Of a stretch of 6,713 bases of DNA, positions 1 to 6,313 are shown piece after piece. Below the pieces are notes generated by a model. The model saw only the letters and a program-made list of their open reading frames with translations, made no database searches and was not told the DNA's origin. This stretch comes from Bifidobacteriaceae bacterium NR021 (GTDB taxonomy: Bacteria; Actinomycetota; Actinomycetes; Actinomycetales; Bifidobacteriaceae). The number at the start of each line of letters is the position of its first letter. Position 1 is the first letter of the stretch. The stretch covers positions 434,473-441,185 of the forward strand of contig NQOP01000001.1 in NCBI GenBank assembly GCA_003585845.1, in the 5' to 3' direction. Both the position numbers and the translations under genes were made by a program.

Positions 1-508
1 GGGTGGTTTGCCTACCAGCGGCAACGTGTTTGTGTCTGTAAGTGATGCAGATAAGCGTCAACTTCCGCTTCTTGCAGTGCGATTAGTGGAGCTTGGTTTT
101 ACTATTTGGGCTACTGAAGGTACAGCTTCTGTGCTTCGTCGTTACGGCATCGATTCCGTGATTGTCGATAAGCTTTCTAGTCAAGGCGACACGGCGAAGG
201 ATATGTCAAATAGTGAGAAAGCGCATGAAAGAATCGGTAAGAATGTTGTAGAGCTTATCGAAAATGGTAAGATTGATATGGTATTGAATACGCCGAATTC
301 AAGGGGATCGCGCACTGATGGTTATGCCATTCGTGCGGCAGCTGTAGCAGCTGATCTTCCGCAATTCACTACTATTACCGAATTCGCACCAGTATTAATG
401 GCTATTGAAGCTGTTAAGAACAACGATTATCAGGTGATGAGCATACAAGAACATGCTCAGCAACTGTTTGCAATTGAACAGGCAGAAAGTCAAGAAAGTC
501 GGGCTTAA
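1..508 (+). CDS. carB: Carbamoyl-phosphate synthase large subunit, C-terminal fragment (5' end outside window)
   Basis: Only the last 168 codons are visible; the frame is open to the left edge (first whole codon at position 2), so the gene starts upstream. The visible part is the MGS-like allosteric domain that ends the large subunit. It opens with [13 protein letters not shown] and a strand-helix pattern ending in [15 protein letters not shown]. It then has the family signature [18 protein letters not shown], followed by the [15 protein letters not shown] segment. In this family the large subunit makes carbamoyl phosphate from ammonia, bicarbonate and ATP in the cytoplasm, for pyrimidine and arginine synthesis. 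The MGS-like domain binds effectors such as UMP (inhibitor) or IMP. The catalytic ATP-grasp domains are outside the window, so their integrity cannot be judged. The stop codon is 3 bp before the PyrF-family gene, which suggests co-transcription and translational coupling. Confidence 0.95.
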   Translation, partial: GGLPTSGNVFVSVSDADKRQLPLLAVRLVELGFTIWATEGTASVLRRYGIDSVIVDKLSSQGDTAKDMSNSEKAHERIGKNVVELIENGKIDMVLNTPNSRGSRTDGYAIRAAAVAADLPQFTTITEFAPVLMAIEAVKNNDYQVMSIQEHAQQLFAIEQAESQESRA

Positions 509-511
509 TAC

Positions 512-1423
512 ATGACCGAGAGCATTCGTGATCAAGAAGTGCAGGCGCAACGATCCGATTTTGGTTTGCGTTTGAAGAACGCTATGGCAAAATATGGGCC
601 ATTGTGCGTTGGAATCGATCCTCATCGCAAAATGCTGCTTAATTGGGGATACAACATGGATGCTCTTGGAGCTGAGCTTTTTTCTATGCGAATGCTGCAA
701 GCTATGAATGGTAGGGCAGCTGCAGTTAAATTCCAATCCAGCATGTTTGAGCGCTACGGTTCTAAGGGTTTCGCAGCGCTTGAGCGTGTGCTGTATGCTG
801 CACGCCAAATGGATATTATTACTATCGTTGACTGCGGCCATGGAGGATTGTCTACTACTATTTCTGCGCTTGCAGACGCATATTTTAAGCCTGGAGCTCC
901 GCTTCTTGCTGATGCTATTACTTTGCTTCCTTATTATGGTGCACGCTCTATGGGCGGCTTAATTAACGAAGCTCTTAATAACGGTCGCGGTGTTTTTATT
1001 GCGTCTCTAACTTCTAATCGCGAAGGCGCAAGTTTGCAAACTGCTATTAGGCAAAGCGGAACTTACCGCGGAACTACTGTAGCTCACGGAATTGCTCAAA
1101 CAGCTCAAAGTTTTAACAATAAAACTAAAGGAATGGGTTCTGTTGGTTTAATTGTTGGAGCTACTATTGGCGACTGGATGAACGGTGGAGGAATTGACGT
1201 AACCAGTTTTACTGGTCCAATTCTTTCTCCTGGTTACGGGTGGCAAGGTGCAGAAGCTGACGATTTAAAGCGTGTTTTTGCTGGTACACATGGTAATGTA
1301 TTGGTAACTGTTTCGCGTTCGATTGCGTCGCATGGTCCAAATATTGGTGAACTTTCGGCTGCAACTGAACGCATAGCATTGGATATTCGTCAGGCTCTTG
1401 TTGATTCAGGCGAATGTGCGTAA
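512..1423 (+). CDS. pyrF: Orotidine 5'-phosphate decarboxylase family protein (type 2), catalytic motif altered
   Basis: This 303-residue protein matches the long-form (type 2, mycobacterial-like) OMP decarboxylases, which convert OMP to UMP in the last step of de novo pyrimidine synthesis. Family landmarks are GIDPH with Asp36, AVKFQ with Lys73 followed by FERYGSKGFAALE, GLIVGAT (212-218), and the phosphate-loop-like PGYGWQGA (240-247) followed by a TVSRSI segment. The oddity is the catalytic motif. Where the family has D-x-K-x-x-D (DAKRGD in mycobacteria), this protein reads DCGHGG at 107-112, so the catalytic lysine and second aspartate are both glycine. The frame is uninterrupted and flanking residues align, so this is substitution rather than a frameshift. 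ATG 512 is 3 bp after carB, with no good Shine-Dalgarno, which suggests coupling to carB translation. The family call is strong, but decarboxylase activity is doubtful. Confidence 0.85.
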   Translation: MTESIRDQEVQAQRSDFGLRLKNAMAKYGPLCVGIDPHRKMLLNWGYNMDALGAELFSMRMLQAMNGRAAAVKFQSSMFERYGSKGFAALERVLYAARQMDIITIVDCGHGGLSTTISALADAYFKPGAPLLADAITLLPYYGARSMGGLINEALNNGRGVFIASLTSNREGASLQTAIRQSGTYRGTTVAHGIAQTAQSFNNKTKGMGSVGLIVGATIGDWMNGGGIDVTSFTGPILSPGYGWQGAEADDLKRVFAGTHGNVLVTVSRSIASHGPNIGELSAATERIALDIRQALVDSGECA

Positions 1424-1438
1424 ACGAGAGGTAAGCAA

Positions 1439-2047
1439 ATGGGTGCCACAGATGAGGCTGCAGTTTCGCAGTCTAGACGTCGATTAATCGTATTAACGGG
1501 TCCTACTGCGGCTGGTAAAGGCACAGTAGAAGGAATACTTCGCGAGAAGCATCCGCATATTTGGCTATCTGTTTCTGCTACAACTCGTGCGCCTAGACCT
1601 GGTGAATTTAATGGTATTCACTATTGGTTCTTAGATGAAGAGGAATTTGAGCGTCGTAAGCGTAATGGCGAATTCTTGGAAACTGCTCTGGTTCATGGCA
1701 TGGCTCATTATGGCACCCTTCTGCAGCCTGTTTTGGATCATCTTACGCAAGATATTCCTACTTTGCTGGAAATAGATTTGCAAGGAGCTAGGCGCGTAAA
1801 ACAAGAGGCTGCTCGTCTTGGATTAGAAGTCGTGTACGTGTTCATTGCGCCTCCGAGCTTTGAAGAGCTTAAGCGTCGTCTTATTGGTCGTGGTACTGAA
1901 ACTCCTGAGCAGCAAGCAAAACGTTTGGAAACTGCTAAAGTTGAGATTGCTGCAGCTAAAGAGTTCGATGTTGTTATTGTGAACGATAATGCTGAGCGTG
2001 CCGCAGATGAACTGTGGAATGTTATTGCAAGCGAATACGACTTATAG
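1439..2047 (+). CDS. gmk: Guanylate kinase
   Basis: This 202-residue cytoplasmic kinase transfers phosphate from ATP to GMP, giving GDP, and feeds GTP and dGTP pools. A short N-terminal extension leads into the P-loop GPTAAGKGT at residues 21-29. The GMP-binding segment follows (SVSATTRAPRPGE, then NGIHYWF), then LLEIDLQGARRV, the lid-region arginines in RRLIGRGTETPEQQAKR, and the closing FDVVIVND signature. The P-loop differs from the common GPSGAGKST form but keeps the essential glycines, Lys27 and Thr29. The length is normal for the family. ATG 1439 has a plausible ribosome site (GAGAGG near 1426-1431) and lies 15 bp after pyrF, so it probably belongs to the carB-pyrF transcript. No broken motif is seen. 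Confidence 0.95.
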   Translation: MGATDEAAVSQSRRRLIVLTGPTAAGKGTVEGILREKHPHIWLSVSATTRAPRPGEFNGIHYWFLDEEEFERRKRNGEFLETALVHGMAHYGTLLQPVLDHLTQDIPTLLEIDLQGARRVKQEAARLGLEVVYVFIAPPSFEELKRRLIGRGTETPEQQAKRLETAKVEIAAAKEFDVVIVNDNAERAADELWNVIASEYDL

Positions 2048-2055
2048 TTAAAACT

Positions 2056-2084
2056 TACGCAATATCCAATCGATAGCATATAAT
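2056..2084 (+). promoter_or_regulatory. Candidate promoter for rpoZ (perfect -10, weak -35)
   Basis: A perfect TATAAT lies at 2079-2084 in the 82-bp gap between gmk and rpoZ. Seventeen bases upstream is only a poor -35 match (TACGCA, 2056-2061; three of six bases agree with TTGACA), and there is no extended TGn. Transcription would begin near 2091, giving a leader of about 40 nt before ATG 2130. This could let rpoZ and metK be expressed separately from the pyrimidine genes. It is inferred from sequence resemblance only; in an A/T-leaning genome such a box can occur by chance. Confidence 0.4.
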
Positions 2085-2119
2085 AAGCCTTTTGGAACTA
2101 TTGTGGCACCATAGAATTT

Positions 2120-2124
2120 GGAGA
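2120..2124 (+). promoter_or_regulatory. Ribosome binding site that fixes the rpoZ start
   Basis: GGAGA at 2120-2124 is the only good Shine-Dalgarno here and sits 5 bases before ATG 2130. An in-frame TTG at 2118 would place this element inside the coding sequence, so ATG 2130 is the better start. Confidence 0.75.
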
Positions 2125-2129
2125 ATATT

Positions 2130-2414
2130 ATGGCATTAGGCACTCAGCCAACACCTACTGGTCTTGCGAATCCACCGATTGATGATTTAATGCAACATGC
2201 GGATTCCAAGTATGCGCTTGCCTTATTTGCTGCAAAACGAGCACGTCAAATTAATGCTTATTTTACTCAGCTTAATGAAGGTTTGCTTCAAAATGTTGGC
2301 CCACTAGTTGAGTATCAAAATCAAGAAAAGCCTTTAGCTATTGCTTTCCGCGAAATTAATGCTGGATTGCTTGAAGAGACTCTTGGTGAGGACGATTTAA
2401 GCGAAGGTAATTAA
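2130..2414 (+). CDS. rpoZ: DNA-directed RNA polymerase omega subunit
   Basis: This 94-residue small subunit helps fold and stabilise the beta-prime subunit within RNA polymerase. The actinobacterial omega pattern is clear: [20 protein letters not shown], then [12 protein letters not shown], then VGPLVEYQ and a C-terminal [16 protein letters not shown] segment with an acidic tail. The start was moved to ATG 2130 from the in-frame TTG at 2118, because a Shine-Dalgarno lies between them and the family begins close to this point. The gene ends in tandem stop codons (TAATAA, 2412-2417). It follows gmk, a gmk-rpoZ adjacency widespread in bacteria, and a candidate promoter in the gap may drive it. 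The residues expected for the family are present and the length is normal. Confidence 0.95.
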   Translation: MALGTQPTPTGLANPPIDDLMQHADSKYALALFAAKRARQINAYFTQLNEGLLQNVGPLVEYQNQEKPLAIAFREINAGLLEETLGEDDLSEGN

Positions 2415-2438
2415 TAAGCCTTGCTAATAAACGTCTTT

Positions 2439-2537
2439 ATGGGTATTCGCAGTCGCGTATCATCCGTGCTCAATAAAGCGGATGCACGGCTGCGTTTTCG
2501 CTTTATTTGGCCTGTATTTAGCCTTTATCGACTATAA
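2439..2537 (+). CDS. Possible 32-codon upstream ORF in the metK leader
   Basis: An ATG at 2439 opens a 32-codon frame that ends in TAA at 2535-2537, 16 bases before the metK GTG. The predicted peptide is short and basic (six arginines and one lysine; it starts [18 protein letters not shown] and ends [10 protein letters not shown]). It is not in the metK frame and spans all the hairpins of the leader, so ribosomes on it could affect folding. Against it: there is no visible Shine-Dalgarno before the ATG, I recognise no family, and a 32-codon open frame is easily random. It is recorded as a candidate only. Confidence 0.15.
   Translation: MGIRSRVSSVLNKADARLRFRFIWPVFSLYRL
2448..2508 (+). promoter_or_regulatory. 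Structured metK leader with competing hairpins (attenuator- or riboswitch-like)
   Basis: The 139-bp gap between rpoZ and metK has three pairings that share bases. Pairing A is CGCAG (2448-2452) plus CCGTGC (2464-2469) with GCACGGCTGCG (2484-2494), 11 pairs interrupted by an 11-nt one-sided bulge. It is followed by a T-rich run (TTTTCGCTTTATTT, 2495-2508) and so looks terminator-like. Pairing B is AATAAAGCG (2472-2480) with CGCTTTATT (2499-2507), nine perfect pairs, extendable inward (2481-2486 with 2491-2496, two of the six being G-T) around a CGGC loop. Pairing C is CATCCG (2461-2466) with CGGATG (2479-2484). B would break A and absorb the T-run. S-adenosylmethionine riboswitches, including the SAM-VI class, are known before metK in bifidobacteria. 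I could not match a consensus with confidence, so the ligand is unassigned. A simple rpoZ terminator is the main alternative. Confidence 0.5.
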
Positions 2538-2542
2538 ACTTA

Positions 2543-2550
2543 AGGGGGGA
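2543..2550 (+). promoter_or_regulatory. Strong G-rich ribosome binding site of metK
   Basis: AGGGGGGA at 2543-2550, with six consecutive G, lies 3 bases before GTG 2554 and sets that start codon. Its AAGG (2542-2545) can pair weakly with CCTT at 2522-2525, with an AT-only inner pairing TTTAT/ATAAA (2524-2528, 2534-2538) as an alternative. Masking of the site is therefore conceivable, but the visible pairing is short. Confidence 0.7.
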
Positions 2551-2553
2551 AAT

Positions 2554-3771
2554 GTGGAAGAACGTAAATTAATTTCTGCAGAATCTGTAACTGAAGGTCA
2601 TCCTGACAAGTTATGCGATCAAATTGCTGACGCTATATTGGACGATATGCTTCGTCAGGATTCTCATGCGCATGTTGCTGTAGAGGTTTGTGCTTCCGTT
2701 GGTCAGTTCGTGGTTTTTGGCGAAGTGCGTGGTGAAGTTTATAGCGATATTCCGGGAATTGTGCGTCAAGTTGTTCGTAATGTTGGTTACACGAGCTCCA
2801 CAATTGGTCTTGATGCTGATTCTTGTGGTGTTATGGTTTCTTTAACTGAGCAAAGTGCGGAAATTAATCAAGGTGTTGCTAGGTTGGATGCTTCTTGCGA
2901 GAGTGCATCTTCTCGTGAGGAGCGCTACGCTGCTCAAGGTGCAGGCGATCAAGGTGTTATGTTTGGTTACGCTAGCGACGAAACAGATACTTTAATGCCT
3001 TTGCCGATTTATCTTGCTCATCGTTTAGCTCAAAAGCTTACTAAAGTTCGTAAAGATGGCACTGTTGCGCATTTGCGTCCGGATGGGAAAACTCAAGTAA
3101 CGATTGAGTACGATTCCAAAGGTACGCCTAAGCGTTTGGATACTGTGCTTATTTCTACTCAGCATGATCCAGAAGTTTCTAGAGACTGGTTACAAAATCA
3201 GCTTGTTGAGCATGTTGTTAAGCCTGTGTTGGATGAAGTTCTTGCTCAAAAAGTTGTGCACGATTCGTACCGTATGCTTGTAAACCCTACTGGTTCCTTT
3301 GTTTTGGGAGGCCCTGCTGCTGATTCGGGCTTAACTGGTCGAAAAATTATTGTTGACACTTATGGTGGTGCTGCTCATCATGGTGGTGGAGCTTTTTCTG
3401 GTAAGGATCCTAGTAAAGTTGACCGTTCTGCAGCTTATGCAGCTCGCTGGGTTGCAAAAAATATTGTGGCAGCTGGTTTAGCGCATAAGGCTGAAGTTCA
3501 AGTTGCTTATGCTATTGGCATTGCTGATCCTGTAAGCGTAAACGTAGAAACTTTCGGAACTGAAGCTGACGGTATTACGCGCGCAGATATTGCGCGTGCT
3601 GTGCGTGAAGTATTTGATTTGCGTCCGGCTGCGATTATTGACGAGCTTAACTTGCTTCAGCCAATTTATGCTCCAACTGCAGCTTATGGTCATTTTGGTC
3701 GTACGGATGTCAAATTCCCTTGGGAAGAAACGAATCGTATTGAGCAATTGAAAGATGCGCTAAAAAAGTAG
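2554..3771 (+). CDS. metK: S-adenosylmethionine synthetase (methionine adenosyltransferase)
   Basis: This 405-residue cytoplasmic enzyme makes S-adenosylmethionine, the main methyl donor, from methionine and ATP. The family N-terminus is seen at once ([22 protein letters not shown] at 16-19). It is followed by [12 protein letters not shown] (129-140), the [13 protein letters not shown] segment, and the glycine-rich [16 protein letters not shown] (277-292) that binds phosphate and metal. The family usually runs about 380-410 residues, so this protein is full length. I chose GTG 2554 because a strong Shine-Dalgarno precedes it and the conserved N-terminus starts there. An in-frame ATG at 2482 would add 24 unconserved residues and lies in the leader hairpin region. 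The structured leader just upstream suggests regulation of this gene. All motifs look intact. Confidence 0.96.
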   Translation: MEERKLISAESVTEGHPDKLCDQIADAILDDMLRQDSHAHVAVEVCASVGQFVVFGEVRGEVYSDIPGIVRQVVRNVGYTSSTIGLDADSCGVMVSLTEQSAEINQGVARLDASCESASSREERYAAQGAGDQGVMFGYASDETDTLMPLPIYLAHRLAQKLTKVRKDGTVAHLRPDGKTQVTIEYDSKGTPKRLDTVLISTQHDPEVSRDWLQNQLVEHVVKPVLDEVLAQKVVHDSYRMLVNPTGSFVLGGPAADSGLTGRKIIVDTYGGAAHHGGGAFSGKDPSKVDRSAAYAARWVAKNIVAAGLAHKAEVQVAYAIGIADPVSVNVETFGTEADGITRADIARAVREVFDLRPAAIIDELNLLQPIYAPTAAYGHFGRTDVKFPWEETNRIEQLKDALKK

Positions 3772-3843
3772 TTTTATTGATAAATTTTGCTGTAAAATAA
3801 CAGTAATTATGTGATGTAATTCAAGTAAAACTAAGGGTTATTT
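3772..3843 (+). other. A/T-rich metK-priA gap with a small hairpin
   Basis: This 72-bp gap holds an imperfect stem, TTGCTGT (3787-3793) with ACAGTAA (3800-3806), seven pairs including one G-T around a six-base A-rich loop. No T-run follows, so it is not a convincing terminator. A TTGATA (3777-3782, five of six bases of a -35 box) is present, but no good -10 lies at the usual distance (the best is AGTAAT at a 19-base spacing). The priA ribosome site AAGGG (3833-3837) lies 6 bases before ATG 3844. A priA promoter here is possible but not shown. Confidence 0.3.
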
Positions 3844-6291
3844 ATGGCAGAGCAACCTTCGCTAGACGGCTTAGCGCGTAAAACAAGACGTAAGCGCAAT
3901 GCTGTTTCTCTAGTGCCTGCCAATGAATGCCCTATTGCGCATGTGATGCTCGATGTTCAAGCTTCACATTTAGGTCGTACTTTTGATTACTTGATATCGC
4001 AAGATCAAGATGAATCTGCTCAGCCTGGGGCGTTTGTACGCGTTCGTTTTGGAGCACAAAAGCTCACTGGAGTTATTTGGTCTCGTTCTTCGCATACTGA
4101 CACCCCTCATGCTGCTTTAAGATTTTTAGAGCGCGTGTTTCCTTCAGATGTTTTGCTTTCTAAATCTTTGCGAGATGATATTGACGCCATAGCTAAAGCT
4201 TATGGTGGAACTAGCTCAAATATTTTGCGTCTTGCTGTGCCTCAACGCGTAGCTCGTGTTGAGCATGAAGAAGTTTTTGACAACATACGCTTGCAACGCA
4301 GAAAACAGTGGCGTGAAAATCTTAAGAAGCGTTTGCAAAACGATAACAATACAAACCCAGGTTACGCTACAACTTCTCGCATGATTTATGATTACGAAAA
4401 TGCGAATATTTTATACAATGCATTAATCAAAAGATCTATTGACGCAAGTTTTAGTGAAAATAAAACAGAAAATCAATTAGTAGAGCAAGCAGAAAATAAT
4501 TCTTCTCAATCTTTTATTGTAGACGCTTTACCAGGTTCTTGCCAACTTGCACAAGATTTAGCGTGGATGATTGTCACTGCTTTAAGTGCGTGTAAGCAAG
4601 CTGTTGTAGTTTTGCCGACGCTAAGAGAAGTAAATGATGTAATGCGCGCGCTAATGGTTTACGGCTTAAAGCCATATAAGCGCGTAAGTGAGAATCATCG
4701 TGGTTTTTCTGCTGGAAGTTTTGATGGCGATGTCGCTCGACTTTGTGCTGCGGATCCTCCAGCTGATAGGTATAGAGCTTGGCGCGCAATCGCGTCCGGA
4801 ATAGTTCCTTGCGTTCTTGGCACTAGAGCTGCAATGTATGCTCCAGTTGAGGGAGATGCTTTATTTGCGATTGTTGAAGATTGCGCGTACCAATATGCTG
4901 ATGGCATGATGCCGTATGCTCAAGCGCGTGGCGTTATGCGGCTTCGTGCGAAAAGGCATGGAGGCGTATTTGTGTCAATGTCGTATTCCAGAAGCGCGCT
5001 TAGTCAAAGTGAAGTAGACTGCTATATGTCAAATGCGCAAGATGCGCAAAGTGTGCAAGGTGTGCAAAGTGCGCAAAGTGCGCAAAGTGTGCAAGATGCG
5101 CAAGCTACTCAATCTGCGCAAGCTATTCAAACTGCTAAAACAATAAGCGGATCTAGTATCCCTGTAAGCGCGAGTAAACTTGCTCGCGAAAAGTTAGTTC
5201 CTTGGGTTCGTTGGCTTAATCGTGAAGCTTTACTAAAATTAGCTGACCCAAGTATTGGCGCTCGCATACCGCATAGCGCAGTAAGAGCTATTAACGATGC
5301 TCTTTCGGATGGTAAGCCTGTGCTGCTTTCTATTGCGCAAGATGGCGTGACGCAATCGGCTATATGCTCTTCTTGCAGACGTCAAGCGCGCTGTAGACGA
5401 TGCACCGGGCCTCTCGATGTTGCAAATAGTCAGCAAACAGCACGTTGCTCATGGTGTGGTGCTAGTGCAATAAATTGGTCTTGTTCTAATTGTGGCAGTA
5501 GCAATATGCGAGTTATACGAGTTGGTGCTGCTGGCGTTGCAGAAGAATTATCTAAACTATTTCGTAACGTGCCTATTATTATTTCGTCACAACACCAACC
5601 GAACGGAATTATCCAGTGTATTGATGAAAAACCTGTAATTGTTGTTGCAACTCCTGGATGTGAGCCTCGCATACAAACGCAAGACGCAAATTGTAACGGA
5701 GAATATGGTGTTGTAGCAATACTCGATACGTGGGTAAGTTTGTACGCTTCGGGGCTTGATGCGCGAATAGATACGCTTAATTCGTGGATGAAAGCTTCTG
5801 CTTTATGTGCTCCTAGAGCGCGTGGAGGAAGTGTGCTTCTTATTGGTGAAACGTATCCTGTTCTTGCGCGTGCGCTTACATTGTGGGATACGACTCAACT
5901 TTCTTGCAATGAGCTTTCAGAAAGAGCTCAAGCAATATTGCCGCCTTGCGTAACTGTAGCATGCGTATGGGGTGCTCGTGATGCGGTTATGCGTGCGCTT
6001 GAAAATATTGGTGCAATGCAAGAAAATCTTGGGTGCGAAAGTAGTCAAGATGCTGATTTTTCAGCAATTTCTCCATTATTAGGAATTGTTCCAATGCATC
6101 CGCCTGTTACTGACAGATACCAGCATTTTGACGATATTTACGACCGTGTAAAAGCTGTAGTAAGAGTTCCGCTTTATTTAAGGCAAGAATTAGTGAACCG
6201 ATTGCATAAGGAAGTAGCTCGTCACGTAGCAACACGTGCCGCAGGGGAGTTGCGTTTTTGTGTTGATCCAAAAGATTTATTAGCGTACTAA
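3844..6291 (+). CDS. priA: Primosomal protein N' (PriA), actinobacterial helicase-motif-less form
   Basis: This 815-residue protein of the replication-restart family binds forked DNA and helps reload the replicative helicase. The N-terminal DNA-binding domain is clear (SHLGRTFDYLI, then GAFVRVRFGAQKLTGVIW, about residues 42-80). The Walker A position reads DALPGSCQL (227-235) without the GK[ST] core, and the DEEH box reads VEDCA (344-348), followed by the expected PYAQARGVMRLRA. Actinobacterial PriA proteins are known to lack recognisable helicase motifs, so this is normal for the group. All eight zinc-site cysteines remain, at 508, 511, 517, 520, 535, 538, 547 and 550. The C-terminal lobe keeps RVGAAGVAEEL and VVATPGCEP. 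Two unusual linkers are an Asn/Gln/Glu-rich stretch (about 150-222) and a Gln-repeat array (398-430). It probably acts as a structural restart factor rather than an ATP-driven helicase. Confidence 0.88.
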   Translation: MAEQPSLDGLARKTRRKRNAVSLVPANECPIAHVMLDVQASHLGRTFDYLISQDQDESAQPGAFVRVRFGAQKLTGVIWSRSSHTDTPHAALRFLERVFPSDVLLSKSLRDDIDAIAKAYGGTSSNILRLAVPQRVARVEHEEVFDNIRLQRRKQWRENLKKRLQNDNNTNPGYATTSRMIYDYENANILYNALIKRSIDASFSENKTENQLVEQAENNSSQSFIVDALPGSCQLAQDLAWMIVTALSACKQAVVVLPTLREVNDVMRALMVYGLKPYKRVSENHRGFSAGSFDGDVARLCAADPPADRYRAWRAIASGIVPCVLGTRAAMYAPVEGDALFAIVEDCAYQYADGMMPYAQARGVMRLRAKRHGGVFVSMSYSRSALSQSEVDCYMSNAQDAQSVQGVQSAQSAQSVQDAQATQSAQAIQTAKTISGSSIPVSASKLAREKLVPWVRWLNREALLKLADPSIGARIPHSAVRAINDALSDGKPVLLSIAQDGVTQSAICSSCRRQARCRRCTGPLDVANSQQTARCSWCGASAINWSCSNCGSSNMRVIRVGAAGVAEELSKLFRNVPIIISSQHQPNGIIQCIDEKPVIVVATPGCEPRIQTQDANCNGEYGVVAILDTWVSLYASGLDARIDTLNSWMKASALCAPRARGGSVLLIGETYPVLARALTLWDTTQLSCNELSERAQAILPPCVTVACVWGARDAVMRALENIGAMQENLGCESSQDADFSAISPLLGIVPMHPPVTDRYQHFDDIYDRVKAVVRVPLYLRQELVNRLHKEVARHVATRAAGELRFCVDPKDLLAY
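5035..5133 (+). repeat. Tandem 9-bp repeat array inside priA (11 units)
   Basis: Eleven consecutive 9-bp units fill 99 bp, each with CAA as its middle codon. The first seven follow the pattern G(C/T)G-CAA-(A/G)(G/A)T or GGT; units 2, 5 and 6 are identical (GCGCAAAGT). The last four are more diverged (GCT, TCT or ACT as the third codon). They encode X-Gln-Ser/Asp-like triplets at PriA residues 398-430, between the degenerate DEEH region and the zinc-binding domain. Because the unit is three codons, gain or loss of copies keeps the frame. Confidence 0.9.
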
Positions 6292-6313
6292 CTTACTAAT
6301 AGGGGAGAGAAAA

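Noticed and set aside
395..841. 148-codon open frame on the minus strand across the carB-pyrF junction
   Set aside because: It is antisense to two clearly recognised genes, has no family resemblance and crosses their boundary; it is a shadow frame.
1738..2079. 113-codon open frame on the minus strand over gmk
   Set aside because: It lies opposite well-conserved gmk codons and shows Ser/Ala-rich low-information sequence typical of an antisense shadow.
2081..2422. An 11-bp direct repeat TAATAAGCCTT at 2081-2091 and 2412-2422 flanking rpoZ
   Set aside because: It is short and A/T-rich, one copy overlaps the -10 region and the other the tandem stop codons, and no transposon features surround it; chance is the simplest explanation.
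2533..2538. TATAAA as a -10 box for metK
   Set aside because: Transcription would start inside the Shine-Dalgarno, leaving no usable leader, and there is no -35 match at 2510-2515.
2482..2553. Longer metK start at ATG 2482 adding 24 hydrophobic-leaning residues
   Set aside because: It has no ribosome site, lies within the leader hairpin, and the conserved MetK N-terminus begins just after GTG 2554, which has a strong Shine-Dalgarno.
3787..3806. Rho-independent terminator after metK
   Set aside because: The stem is A/T-rich with a G-T pair and is not followed by a T-run.
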